Assembly: GCA_002352135.1 (NCBI GenBank)
Contig: DEHW01000078.1
Span: forward strand, 1-7,775
Source: Lysobacterales bacterium UBA2790
GTDB taxonomy: Bacteria > Pseudomonadota > Gammaproteobacteria > Xanthomonadales > Xanthomonadaceae
DNA: 7,775 nt
Direction: 5' to 3'
In this document: piece after piece, positions 1 through 6,271 of the stretch
Layout: every line of letters starts with the position of its first letter
Numbering within the stretch: position 1 is the first letter of the stretch
Made by a program: the position numbers and the translations under genes
Notes under the pieces: generated by a model
Told to the model about the DNA's origin: nothing
The model's input: the letters and a program-made list of their open reading frames with translations, nothing else
Databases searched by the model: none

Positions 1-320
1 ATCGGATAGTCGAGCGGCCAGAAGTTGGCCTCGTTCAGGCCAAAATCCGCCGCCCCATCGAGATGATGTTCGGGAAGCGCAAGAATCGGCGGATGCAGCG
101 GATCACGCTTCAGCCAATCGAGAAACGCCTTCCACGTACGTTTGTCGGGCACCTCGCCCAGCACCACTGCCAGCCAGTCCTGTGGATCGTGCCGATTGAG
201 GTGCAGTTCGTCGGCATCGGTGACCACGCGCGGGGTCAGGTCCATGAAGTCCAGAATCGTGCCGATCCGCTCACCGCGTGTGCGATCTGCATCGATCACC
301 AGAATGCGCGATTCAGACAT
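1..320 (-). CDS. fleQ: FleQ, flagellar master regulator, N-terminal part (cut by window edge)
   Basis: The reading frame starts at the ATG at 318-320 and stays open for 106 codons to the window edge, so the AAA+ and DNA-binding domains are not visible. The product begins MSESRILVIDADRTRGERIG and matches the atypical receiver-like domain at the start of FleQ proteins, the sigma-54-dependent activators at the top of the polar flagellar hierarchy, which in studied species also bind cyclic-di-GMP. Acidic residues D10 and D12 are present, but the strand that normally carries the phospho-accepting aspartate reads AVVLGEV (51-57), so the domain is probably not phosphorylated, as is known for FleQ. 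A GGGGAG Shine-Dalgarno sequence lies 7 nt before the ATG. The start overlaps the end of the upstream receiver gene by 8 nt, implying translational coupling in one rpoN-vemR-fleQ operon. Identity rests on the N-terminus and the context; other FleQ-like activators (e.g. FlrA) are the same family. Confidence 0.85.
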   Translation of the reverse strand, partial: MSESRILVIDADRTRGERIGTILDFMDLTPRVVTDADELHLNRHDPQDWLAVVLGEVPDKRTWKAFLDWLKRDPLHPPILALPEHHLDGAADFGLNEANFWPLDYP

Positions 321-696
321 GTCCTCTCTCCCCAGCGAGGCGCGCCAGAATCGGCATCACCTCCTGTACGTAGTTCAGCTTGCTGATGAAGGCATCCGCA
401 CCGGCGCGTGCGGCATGTTCGCGGTGCTCGGCATCGTCGAAGTGACTGGCAATCACGATGTAGGGCGGCGTGGTTTGCGCCTTGATCAAGCGTGTGGCCT
501 GCAGCCCACCCATTTCGGGCATGGCCAGGTCCATCAAGACTACGGCAGGCTTCAGTTCTTCGGTGCGGGATATTGCCTCCAGCCCGTTCATGGCCCGACC
601 CACGATCTCCAGCCAGCCCACATTGCGGAAATGGCGCATGGCGGCGTTGAGAAATCCATCGTGATCGTCCACCAGCAGCACAGTCAGTCGGTTCAT
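313..696 (-). CDS. vemR: Single-domain response regulator, VemR-like
   Basis: A 127-residue protein consisting only of a CheY-like receiver domain. The acidic pair D10/D11, the phospho-acceptor D56 (in VLMDLAMP), S84 and the conserved K106 (in FISK) are all present, so it should be phosphorylatable. There is no output domain, so it must act through protein contacts. In Xanthomonas campestris a receiver of this type, VemR, lies between rpoN2 and fleQ and affects motility, exopolysaccharide and virulence; the same placement here is the main reason for the name. The start codon overlaps the rpoN stop as ATGA (4 nt), with a GAGG Shine-Dalgarno sequence 8 nt upstream, and the end overlaps fleQ by 8 nt, so all three should be co-translated. 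No histidine kinase gene is in view. A CheY role in chemotaxis is less likely, because no che genes are nearby. Confidence 0.85.
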   Translation of the reverse strand: MNRLTVLLVDDHDGFLNAAMRHFRNVGWLEIVGRAMNGLEAISRTEELKPAVVLMDLAMPEMGGLQATRLIKAQTTPPYIVIASHFDDAEHREHAARAGADAFISKLNYVQEVMPILARLAGERGHV

Positions 697-2150
697 TGGG
701 CATGCCTCATAGGCGCATTGGCGCGCAGCGAAGTGTGGGAAGTCGGGCCGGGCTCGCGCCGTTCCTTGGCCGATGCGATGTGCAACATTTCTCGATACTT
801 GGCGACCGTTCGGCGGGCGATATGAATGCCCTGACGTGCCAACAGACTGACGATGGTGTCGTCGGCCAGCGGCGCGGCGCGATTCTCGCCATCGATCAGG
901 CGTTTGACCATGGCGCGCACAGCGACACCTGCAACCGAAGCACCATCCAGACGAACCGCGAAAAAGTACTTCAGCTCAAAGGTGCCGCGCGGCGTCTGCA
1001 CATACTTGCCGGTAGTGATGCGCGAGATGCTCGACTCGTGCATACCGATGGCGTCCGCTACTTCACGCAAGGTCAAGGGCCGCATGCCCTCCTCGCCGCG
1101 CTCAAAGAAAGCCAACTGTCGTTCGACGATGGCCTGCGTGGTCTTCAACAGGGTGTCATAACGCATCGACAAACCACGTGTCAGCCAACGCGCGTCCTGC
1201 AGCAATTCGCGCATGCGCTTCATGCCGGACTCATCGGAGGCACTCTCCAGCACCGACTCCACGAAGGGACTGATGCGCACTTTGGGCGCAGTCAGCGGGT
1301 TCAGGCTGACCACCCAGGCGCCATTGCGTCCCTTGCGGACCAGCACGTCGGGAATCACGTATTGCTGCGGATCACTGACGTGGTGCCCTCCGGGCTTGGG
1401 GTCGAGGCTCATGATCAGACGCTCGGCGCAGATCACCTCGTCCGCTTCCACGTCCAACACCGCCGCCAGCGCGTTGTGATCATGGCTCCCGAGCACATGC
1501 AGATGCTCCAACAGGATGCGCTTGGCGGTGTCGAACCCCGCTTCATCATGATCACGCGCGTCCAACTGGACCAGCAGACACTCGCGAAGGTCGATCGCGC
1601 CATAACCGACCGGCTCCAGACGGAGCATCTGTTCGCGCAGCGCGCGGACACGCTCACCGTCTGGCCCAAAAGCCGCCACGGCAGAACGGACCAGTTCGTC
1701 CACAGACGTTTCGAGATAGCCCGCGTCGTCCACTTGATCGATCAGCCATTCCGCCAGCGCAACATCCTCGGTGCGTTTCAGCTCAAGGCGAAACTGTTCC
1801 AGTACAAACTGCCGCACGCCCCCGGTGTCGCGCGCCACGCAGCGCGCCAAGGGATCGTCATCGCCCAATCCGGAAGATGCGCGTGCAACGCCGGGATCGA
1901 CAAAATCCCGTGATCCCGCATCCGCAGCAAAATCGTAAGACTCCTCAAGCTCGACCGCTGCGGGCTCGGCCTCCGCCTCTGCTTCGGCGTGATCATCGCC
2001 TTCGGCTTCCAGCAGGGGGTTGTCCTCCAGCGCGCGCGCTACTTCGCGCTCCAGGTCGATGGCATTCAGGTGCAGCAGTCGGATCGACTGCAACAGTTGC
2101 GGCGTCAAGCTCAACTGTTGGCCCATGGATTGCCGCAGTGCGTGCTTCAT
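693..2150 (-). CDS. rpoN: RNA polymerase sigma-54 factor RpoN
   Basis: A 485-residue sigma-54 factor of normal family length. Region I (about 1-50) is the glutamine- and leucine-rich activator-responsive segment (MGQQLSLTPQLLQSIRLL). An acidic Glu/Ala-rich linker follows (about 51-80), then the core-binding domain (about 105-290, with RLEPVGYGAIDLRECLL), the helix-turn-helix (about 358-395, LREVADAIGMHESSISR) and the diagnostic RpoN box ARRTVAKYRE at 445-454. The tail after the box is about 31 residues and runs into the vemR start. The open frame extends upstream to 2282, but the ATG at 2148-2150 is preferred: it gives the family-typical MK...LGQQL-like start and has a strong GGAGAAGG site just upstream. 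It works with enhancer-binding activators such as FleQ, encoded two genes downstream. In xanthomonads the copy at this locus is often called rpoN2; whether a second rpoN exists cannot be seen here. Confidence 0.97.
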   Translation of the reverse strand: MKHALRQSMGQQLSLTPQLLQSIRLLHLNAIDLEREVARALEDNPLLEAEGDDHAEAEAEAEPAAVELEESYDFAADAGSRDFVDPGVARASSGLGDDDPLARCVARDTGGVRQFVLEQFRLELKRTEDVALAEWLIDQVDDAGYLETSVDELVRSAVAAFGPDGERVRALREQMLRLEPVGYGAIDLRECLLVQLDARDHDEAGFDTAKRILLEHLHVLGSHDHNALAAVLDVEADEVICAERLIMSLDPKPGGHHVSDPQQYVIPDVLVRKGRNGAWVVSLNPLTAPKVRISPFVESVLESASDESGMKRMRELLQDARWLTRGLSMRYDTLLKTTQAIVERQLAFFERGEEGMRPLTLREVADAIGMHESSISRITTGKYVQTPRGTFELKYFFAVRLDGASVAGVAVRAMVKRLIDGENRAAPLADDTIVSLLARQGIHIARRTVAKYREMLHIASAKERREPGPTSHTSLRANAPMRHAQ

Positions 2151-2151
2151 A

Positions 2152-2159
2152 CCTTCTCC
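2152..2159 (-). promoter_or_regulatory. Ribosome binding site deciding the rpoN start
   Basis: On the minus strand GGAGAAGG lies one base before the ATG at 2148-2150, its GGAG core 5 nt from that ATG. The upstream GTG at 2280-2282 gives no family-like N-terminus, so this site supports the 485-residue product. Confidence 0.7.
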
Positions 2160-2276
2160 CCGCTGACCCATGGCACACCGACGGACTCTTGTCGGCGATG
2201 CAGCGTAGTGCCGTCGAATTGACGGACCTTGGCGAGGATTCTGAATTTTTGACGCCAAGCATTGAATCGGGACGCA

Positions 2277-2292
2277 CCCCACGCCTGTGGGG
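2277..2292 (-). repeat. Small inverted repeat in the rpoN leader
   Basis: CCCCAC and GTGGGG are perfect reverse complements separated by 4 bases, giving a 6-bp GC-rich stem about 127 bp before the rpoN ATG. No T-run follows it, so it is not an intrinsic terminator. It could be an operator half-site pair or an RNA hairpin in the rpoN leader, or chance. Confidence 0.35.
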
Positions 2293-2420
2293 GAATACCG
2301 GACAGGCCGTGATCAGGTCCGCGAATTCAACCGATGGGGATGCGGAAGGCGATCCTGCTGCAGACGCTTTTCCGACACAGATCGTGAGGACGAACAAACA
2401 GAGATTTTGACGCGTCGGTT

Positions 2421-2438
2421 CGCCGCCACTTCGCGGCG
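2421..2438 (-). terminator. Weak stem-loop after the response regulator gene
   Basis: CGCCGC and GCGGCG are perfect reverse complements around a 6-base loop and begin immediately after the response regulator stop codon (2439-2441). The tail on the minus strand (AACCGACGCGTC) has no T-tract, so if it terminates transcription it does so weakly or with Rho. It may instead protect the mRNA 3' end. Confidence 0.35.
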
Positions 2439-3068
2439 TCAGTTACTCAAGCCGCGCTGTACCGCAAAACGCAGCAGATCATTTGCGCGGCGTATACCCA
2501 GCGCTTCCATCATGCGTGCGCGATGCGTTTCCACGGTCTTGACGCTGATCCCCAGATCAGACGCGATCTCCTTGGTTCCTCGCCCTTTCGCCATCAGACG
2601 GAGAATCTCACTCTGCCTCGGCGACAAGGCATCCAGATCGCTGCGCAGACTCCCGGCACCGTTCAATCCCATCATTCGCGACGACAGGCGTGGACTCAGA
2701 AAGGTCTCACCGGCCAGAACAGCACGTAGCGCCAGCTCCAGTTCGGCCGGCGCAGAGTCCTTGACCACGAAGCCGCGTGCGCCACGCTCCAGGGCGGACC
2801 GCACATAGGCCAAATCGGCATGCATGGACATCATCACGACGGCGGTTGCGGGTGCCAGCGCACGCAATTCAGGCAGCACGTCGAGTCCACTGCGCCCCGG
2901 CATGGCGATATCGAGAAACGCCACCTCCGGCTGCAACCGCTGCGCCATCAACAGTGCCTCACTCGCGTCTTGCGCCTCATCAACCGCTTCGACACCCGCC
3001 ACGCCCTCCAGCAGGCGGCGAATTCCGGCACGCACCAGAGTGTGGTCATCGGCTAGCAAGACGCGCAT
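2439..3068 (-). CDS. NarL/FixJ-family response regulator
   Basis: A 209-residue two-domain transcription regulator. The receiver domain (about 1-118) has the acidic pair D7/D8, phospho-acceptor D53 (in AFLDIAMPG), S81 and K103 (in FVVKDSAP). The LuxR-type helix-turn-helix (about 145-207) has the classic LSPRQSEILRLMAKG, TKEIASDLGIS and VKTVETHRARMMEALG signatures. It is full length with no missing key residue, so it should act as a phosphorylation-controlled DNA-binding protein. It stands alone, with 132 bp upstream and 288 bp downstream of it, between the filament operon and the rpoN operon, and no sensor kinase is nearby. A role in flagellar or surface-attachment control is inferred only from position. 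The ATG at 3066-3068 gives the standard MRVLLADDH start, though the upstream Shine-Dalgarno sequence (AGG about 9 nt before) is modest. Confidence 0.9.
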   Translation of the reverse strand: MRVLLADDHTLVRAGIRRLLEGVAGVEAVDEAQDASEALLMAQRLQPEVAFLDIAMPGRSGLDVLPELRALAPATAVVMMSMHADLAYVRSALERGARGFVVKDSAPAELELALRAVLAGETFLSPRLSSRMMGLNGAGSLRSDLDALSPRQSEILRLMAKGRGTKEIASDLGISVKTVETHRARMMEALGIRRANDLLRFAVQRGLSN

Positions 3069-3181
3069 CGCATTCCAAACCTGAGCTGAATGCGGTCAAG
3101 GTACCTGAACAAGCCGCGCTTGGGGAGACCATCCAAGGTTCTACGCGCGTGGCCCCGGATGACGACACCCTCACCCGGAGA

Positions 3182-3199
3182 CGCGCATGCCACTGCGCG
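3182..3199 (-). repeat. Small stem-loop just after the PilZ-like gene
   Basis: CGCGCA and TGCGCG pair perfectly around a 6-base loop, one base past the PilZ-like stop codon (3201-3203). No T-tract follows on the minus strand. It could mark the 3' end of the flaG-pilZ transcript, but support is weak. The rest of the 132-bp gap (3069-3200) shows no clear promoter. Confidence 0.3.
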
Positions 3200-3200
3200 A

Positions 3201-3785
3201 CTACTCGTGCGACTCGCGACGCGTCTGCGCCACGTGACGCCGATGCTGGCGAAATAGAAGCTTGTCCAGGGCGCGCTGCAGACCAGGATGCGCCAATTCG
3301 AATGCCAACCAGAGACGTGCTCCGGTGCTCTCGGCTTGCTGCGCCAGAAGACGCACCGGCAACGCCAGCGGCGTGGGCAGCCATGGCCGCAGATAGAGAT
3401 GCAGCACCGCTTGTGCATGCGTGGACATATCTACTGAGGAAACAAACGACACGCCCAGGTGCGACCAGCGCAAGCGCGTTTCCTCGGGCAAAGGACGCGA
3501 GGTCTGCAGAACCGATGAAAGCAGATCCAGAGTCAGATCCAGCTTGGCTTCGACCCGGCGCAATGCGGGGTCGGGATGCTCCTCATCGTGATCGATGGCA
3601 CCACTTTCAATCTGGCCCAGGGTTCGCAGAAGCCATTCGGCGCGGGCTTGCAGATGCGCGGAATCAAGCTCGCTGCCGACCACCAACCTGACTGGTAGCG
3701 ACTCCGTGGCAACCAATGTGTCGCCAAACAGCGCCTGCTCGGCTTCTGCAACCTGCCCGTTCTGCGAGTCAGGCGCGGGCGTCAT
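3201..3785 (-). CDS. PilZ-like domain protein in the flagellar operon
   Basis: A 194-residue protein with no signal peptide or membrane segment. An N-terminal region (about 1-95) ends in a helical stretch, RRVEAKLDLTLDLLSSVL (76-93). It is followed by a beta-rich segment with LRWSHLGVSF (105-114), which resembles the second PilZ motif (D/N-x-S-x-x-G) with only the S-x-x-G core kept, and a C-terminal basic helix KLLFRQHRRHVAQTRR (175-190) like that closing many PilZ proteins. The canonical RxxxR motif that grips cyclic-di-GMP is not evident, so ligand binding is doubtful. PilZ proteins next to fliS occur in xanthomonads and have been tied to motility; that is the main support. The frame is open upstream, but the ATG at 3783-3785 is chosen because it limits overlap with the preceding gene to 17 nt; ATG at 3807-3809 is an alternative. 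Neither has a strong Shine-Dalgarno sequence. Confidence 0.6.
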   Translation of the reverse strand: MTPAPDSQNGQVAEAEQALFGDTLVATESLPVRLVVGSELDSAHLQARAEWLLRTLGQIESGAIDHDEEHPDPALRRVEAKLDLTLDLLSSVLQTSRPLPEETRLRWSHLGVSFVSSVDMSTHAQAVLHLYLRPWLPTPLALPVRLLAQQAESTGARLWLAFELAHPGLQRALDKLLFRQHRRHVAQTRRESHE

Positions 3786-4050
3786 CGAGGTAGCTTCGCG
3801 TCGCGGCATGATCCCGACGCAAGGTTCCGAGCTGCTGCTGCAGGGCGTGACGCGCCTCTGACAACGACTGCAACAGTGTCTGCTGGCGCTGCAACAGACG
3901 CTGCGCCATCGCAGGATCGGGCGGCACCGCACTCATGAAGGCCGCGCGTACGGCACGATCATGAATCCGCATCGCCGACTCAGCCGCATCCAATTGCCCC
4001 TCGTTAAGGAGTTCGGCGATCTGTTCGAAGCGATCGAGGATGGCTTGCAT
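3769..4050 (-). CDS. FliT-like flagellar export chaperone, putative
   Basis: A 93-residue, almost entirely helical, cysteine-free protein. The C-terminal half (about 48-90) is a long amphipathic helix with heptad-like leucines, RLLQRQQTLLQSLSEARHAL, and ends in RRDHAATRSYLDD, like the end of FliT-type proteins, where a Tyr or Ser follows a basic stretch. Its place directly after fliD and fliS fits FliT, the chaperone for the filament cap FliD. It is shorter than enterobacterial FliT (about 120 residues), and sequence identity to FliT is not obvious by eye, so the name rests on position, size and predicted fold. The ATG at 4048-4050 starts 6 nt after the fliS stop with no clear Shine-Dalgarno sequence, suggesting reinitiation after fliS. 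Its end overlaps the PilZ-like gene by 17 nt. Confidence 0.62.
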   Translation of the reverse strand: MQAILDRFEQIAELLNEGQLDAAESAMRIHDRAVRAAFMSAVPPDPAMAQRLLQRQQTLLQSLSEARHALQQQLGTLRRDHAATRSYLDDARA

Positions 4051-4056
4051 GGACGA

Positions 4057-4473
4057 TCAACCGGCGGCGGGAATCGCGAGCCAAGCGGCTTCAATCTCGC
4101 CCAGCAGGCGATCTGCTTCCTTCATCTTGGACACATCGTTCTGCGCATGCGCCTCGACCAGTCGACGCCCGACGTAGTCGTAGATCGACTCCAGTCCGTC
4201 GGCGATCTCGCCACCAGCCTGATGATCCAGAGAACTGCGCAGGCTGTCGACGATGTTGAACGCCGCACTGATGTATTGGCCTTTGCGGGCGATATCGCCC
4301 TGTTCCAGCAAGGCCACGGCGGTCTGAATGCGCTCACGCGCGCCACGCAGCAGCAGGCCCACCAGACGATGCGGACTGGCCCCCTCAATCGCACCCTCCA
4401 GGCGCGTGTCTTTGTATTCCTTGACGTAGGCGTGTGCGCTGTACATGGCGTGCTCCATTGCCTGAATGCTCAT
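4057..4473 (-). CDS. fliS: FliS, flagellin-specific export chaperone
   Basis: A 138-residue helical protein with clear FliS landmarks: ASPHRLVGLLLRGARERI (32-49), the helix KGQYISAAFNIVDSLRSSLD (64-83), GGEIADGLESIYDYVGRRL (87-105) and a C-terminal helix to WLAI. FliS caps the C-terminal helix of unpolymerised flagellin in the cytosol and brings it to the export gate. The annotated start overlaps the fliD stop as ATGA (4 nt), which favours coupling, but its Shine-Dalgarno sequence is weak. The internal ATG at 4444-4446 (product starting MYSAHAYVKEY, 129 residues) has GGAG exactly 6 nt upstream and resembles the start of many FliS proteins, so it may be the true or a second start. Confidence 0.93.
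   Translation of the reverse strand: MSIQAMEHAMYSAHAYVKEYKDTRLEGAIEGASPHRLVGLLLRGARERIQTAVALLEQGDIARKGQYISAAFNIVDSLRSSLDHQAGGEIADGLESIYDYVGRRLVEAHAQNDVSKMKEADRLLGEIEAAWLAIPAAG
4453..4456 (-). promoter_or_regulatory. Internal Shine-Dalgarno sequence favouring a shorter FliS
   Basis: GGAG on the minus strand sits 6 nt before the in-frame ATG at 4444-4446. It is better placed than anything upstream of the first ATG at 4471-4473, so FliS may begin at residue 10 of the longer form. Confidence 0.45.
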
Positions 4474-5831
4474 TGGCCTGAATAGGCGCCCGGCAGGTTG
4501 GCGAGTTGTGAGGTCAGGAAGCTGCTGGTCGATTGAAGTTGAGAGATCAGCGTATCCAAGGCGGTGAACTGCTTCAGATAGCGCGACTCGATGGCGTTCA
4601 TGCGCACATCCAAGGCTTCACGCTGATCGCTGATATCGGCAAGTCGCTCATTCAATGCCGACGTGCGACCGCTCAGCGAGCCACTGCTACCGATAAACCC
4701 ATCGGCCAGCGTGACCAGCTTGTTGGCAAATCCGTCAGTGCCCGAGAAGGCACGCTGCACCGCAGCCGGATCATCGGCCAGCTTTTCGCGCAGCACCGTC
4801 GCGTCCAGCTTCAACGTGCCGTCGGCCTGAAACGTGATGCCCAGATCGTTGAGCATGTCGAATTCGGCGCTGGCGCCAGAAATCGAACCGGTCAATGTGC
4901 TGCGCAATTGCGTCTGCACCGAGCGGGCCATCGCATCGCCGGTCAGGATCGACGCCTTTTTGGTTTCCGCGTCGTACTTGGTGGCACTCTTGATCGTGCT
5001 GAACACCAGATTCACCGCCGTCACCAGACCTTGAACCTGGGTGACCGCCGCATTGTCATCTCGCGCCACGGTCAAGGTCGTCAGCGTGCCGATCTCGGCC
5101 TTGCTGAGATTGAGGGTAACGCCCTCGATGACGTCGGTAATGTTGTTCTTGTCACGCGTGACGGCAAAGCCGTCGACTTCGATTTCCGCATCCGCCGCAG
5201 GCGTTGTGGTGGTCATTCCCGTAGCGAACGCGCTCAGTGCGGGTGTGCTGCCCGACACACTGACCGCATTCGCCGCGCCGGTTTCGCGACCTGTCAGCAC
5301 CAATCGCACGCCATCGTCGGCGGTGACCAGCGTGGCCGTGACACCGGTGTTGTCGGTGGCGTCATTGATGGCGTCGCGGATGCCTTCCAGCGTGCCCGTG
5401 GTGGTCGTCAGATTGACCGTGAAACTGTCCGCGCCGACGGTCAAGGTGAGGTCGCCATCACCGATCAGGGTTTCCGCATCCAACTGTGGCGCGGAGGCCA
5501 ACTTGCTGGCGGTGGCCAGCGCTTTGACTTCAATGGAATACGCACCGGCCTGCGCGGTGGCCGACGCACTGGCCGAGAAAAAGCCAGTTGCCGATACCGA
5601 AGTCGTGCGTGCGCCGAAGGCACCGGTACTGCCGATAAAGCCCTGTGCCGAGCTGCGCAAGGACGACAGTACGCCGCTGATGGTGCCGAGCGAGCTGAGT
5701 TGCGCACTCGCCAGTGACTGGATCCGATTCAGGCGATTTTCGGCAGGCGCACGTTCGGCAGCCACCAGTTGACTGACCAGACTGGAGACATCCAGACCTG
5801 AACCCAATCCTGCACTTGTGATGGTTGCCAT
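4470..5831 (-). CDS. fliD: FliD, flagellar hook-associated protein 2 (filament cap)
   Basis: A 453-residue FliD, within the normal length range. It opens with the typical ITSAGLGSGLDVSSLVSQLV (residues 4-23) of the FliD N-terminal domain (about 5-105). A Flagellin_IN module follows (about 120-180, with IRDAINDATDNTGVTATLVT), then the FliD C-terminal domain (about 212-440), whose last part is a coiled coil (about 388-425) and the closing helix ISQLQSTSSFLTSQL. FliD forms the cap at the filament tip under which flagellin folds and polymerises. No cysteine is present. The ATG at 5829-5831 has CAGGAG 9 nt upstream and lies 32 bp after flaG; the stop overlaps fliS by 4 nt. Confidence 0.97.
   Translation of the reverse strand: MATITSAGLGSGLDVSSLVSQLVAAERAPAENRLNRIQSLASAQLSSLGTISGVLSSLRSSAQGFIGSTGAFGARTTSVSATGFFSASASATAQAGAYSIEVKALATASKLASAPQLDAETLIGDGDLTLTVGADSFTVNLTTTTGTLEGIRDAINDATDNTGVTATLVTADDGVRLVLTGRETGAANAVSVSGSTPALSAFATGMTTTTPAADAEIEVDGFAVTRDKNNITDVIEGVTLNLSKAEIGTLTTLTVARDDNAAVTQVQGLVTAVNLVFSTIKSATKYDAETKKASILTGDAMARSVQTQLRSTLTGSISGASAEFDMLNDLGITFQADGTLKLDATVLREKLADDPAAVQRAFSGTDGFANKLVTLADGFIGSSGSLSGRTSALNERLADISDQREALDVRMNAIESRYLKQFTALDTLISQLQSTSSFLTSQLANLPGAYSGQ
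5292..5471 (-). repeat. Flagellin_IN module within fliD
   Basis: Codons for FliD residues about 121-180 carry the pattern DAINDATDNTGVTATLVTADDGVRL. This is related to the two modules in fliC, sharing the order Ala-Ile-Asn, then TGVTAT, then a Gly-containing turn and a hydrophobic strand. At DNA level acaccggt and cattga keep the same 22-base offset as in fliC. Confidence 0.65.
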
Positions 5832-5863
5832 GATCGAAACTCCTGATACCGCAAACGATCCTG

Positions 5864-6256
5864 CTAGGCACTCTCGCTGATCATGCCCTGGCCCGCGTCG
5901 CGAATCCGCTTCGCGATGCGCAAGGCCACCTCGGTCGGAATCTGGTAGATGACATCCCCGGATTCCCGATCCACGACACTGACGACGACCCGTTGCGCGT
6001 CGTCATCGACGCGAAACTGCAGCGCAGTCTGTGAATCCTTTAGCGTCTCGTCCAGCTCTTTCTGAAGCTCGGCGCGATTGACCGGTTGGCGCTCGGCAGC
6101 CTGCGCCGATTTTGCTGGTGCCTGAGCGAGGTCTGCCGTTGCAACCTGTGCGGCGGCAGTGGCTGCCTCGACCGGCGCAGAACGCGACAAAGCCCCGGTA
6201 CTGCGTACCGGAGCCACTGCCGAGGTAGAACCAATTGTGGGTGCAATCGTAGACAT
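5864..6256 (-). CDS. flaG: FlaG family flagellar protein
   Basis: A 130-residue protein with a low-complexity Ala/Thr/Ser/Val N-terminal half (about 1-60) and a conserved C-terminal FlaG domain (about 61-125). The domain includes LQFRVDDDAQRVVVSVVDRESGDVIYQIPTE-type strands and the helix VALRIAKRIRD; VVSVVDRESGDVIYQIP is the family hallmark. FlaG proteins are encoded before fliD in many polar flagellates and affect filament length or assembly, though the mechanism is poorly known. The open frame can be read from a GTG at 6263-6265, but that codon abuts the AAGG Shine-Dalgarno sequence. The ATG at 6254-6256 is correctly spaced from AAGGG (8 nt) and is preferred. The gene is 32 bp before fliD and probably heads the flaG-fliD-fliS operon. 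Confidence 0.92.
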   Translation of the reverse strand: MSTIAPTIGSTSAVAPVRSTGALSRSAPVEAATAAAQVATADLAQAPAKSAQAAERQPVNRAELQKELDETLKDSQTALQFRVDDDAQRVVVSVVDRESGDVIYQIPTEVALRIAKRIRDAGQGMISESA

Positions 6257-6261
6257 GGTGT

Positions 6262-6269
6262 TCACCCTT
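6262..6269 (-). promoter_or_regulatory. Ribosome binding site deciding the flaG start
   Basis: AAGGGTGA on the minus strand is complementary to the 16S rRNA 3' end and places AAGGG 8 nt before the ATG at 6254-6256. It overlaps the in-frame GTG at 6263-6265, which therefore cannot be the usual start. Confidence 0.65.
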
Positions 6270-6271
6270 TA

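Larger units (their letters stand above)
2151..2438 (-). other. Intergenic region upstream of rpoN
   Basis: A 288-bp stretch without a credible gene, between the response regulator and rpoN. It carries two small GC-rich inverted repeats (2421-2438 and 2277-2292), each without a T-tract on the minus strand. The weak pair TTCAAT, 17 nt, CAGAAT (minus strand, about 2237-2265) is the nearest thing to a sigma-70 promoter but matches only about 7 of 12 positions. I saw no GG-N10-GC sigma-54 element with good flanks. The rpoN operon promoter is likely here, but it is not identified. Confidence 0.5.

Noticed and set aside
696..1913. Long plus-strand open frame (405 codons) opposite rpoN
   Set aside because: It lies entirely within rpoN, has no recognisable motif and has His/Gln/Arg-rich composition typical of antisense reading of GC-rich genes.
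2151..2282. 44-codon N-terminal extension of RpoN from a GTG
   Set aside because: The extension has no similarity to sigma-54 region I, while the downstream ATG has a strong Shine-Dalgarno sequence and gives the family-standard start.
1993..2397. Minus-strand frame of 134 codons in the rpoN leader, with a TTG start and a faintly signal-peptide-like N-terminus
   Set aside because: It has no Shine-Dalgarno sequence, ends inside rpoN in another frame, and its second half is an out-of-frame reading of rpoN.
2777..3691. Plus-strand open frame (304 codons) across the response regulator and PilZ-like genes
   Set aside because: It spans an intergenic gap and parts of two well-supported minus-strand genes, and is Arg/Ala/Pro-rich without motifs.
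4533..5717. Long plus-strand open frame (394 codons) opposite fliD
   Set aside because: It is an antisense shadow of a gene with strong GC-rich codon bias. The translation is Arg/Gly/Gln/Ala-rich with no recognisable domain, while fliD on the other strand is unmistakable.
5840..5863. Sigma-54-like element before fliD (TAGCAG, then GATCG, then TTTGC on the minus strand)
   Set aside because: The invariant -24 GG is AG and the spacing to GC is 11 rather than 10, so it does not meet the sigma-54 consensus.
6244..6271. Sigma-28-like element before flaG (TAAAG, 15 nt, TACGATTG)
   Set aside because: The -10 matches only the central CGAT of GCCGATAA, and it lies inside flaG codons, which would put the transcription start within the gene.
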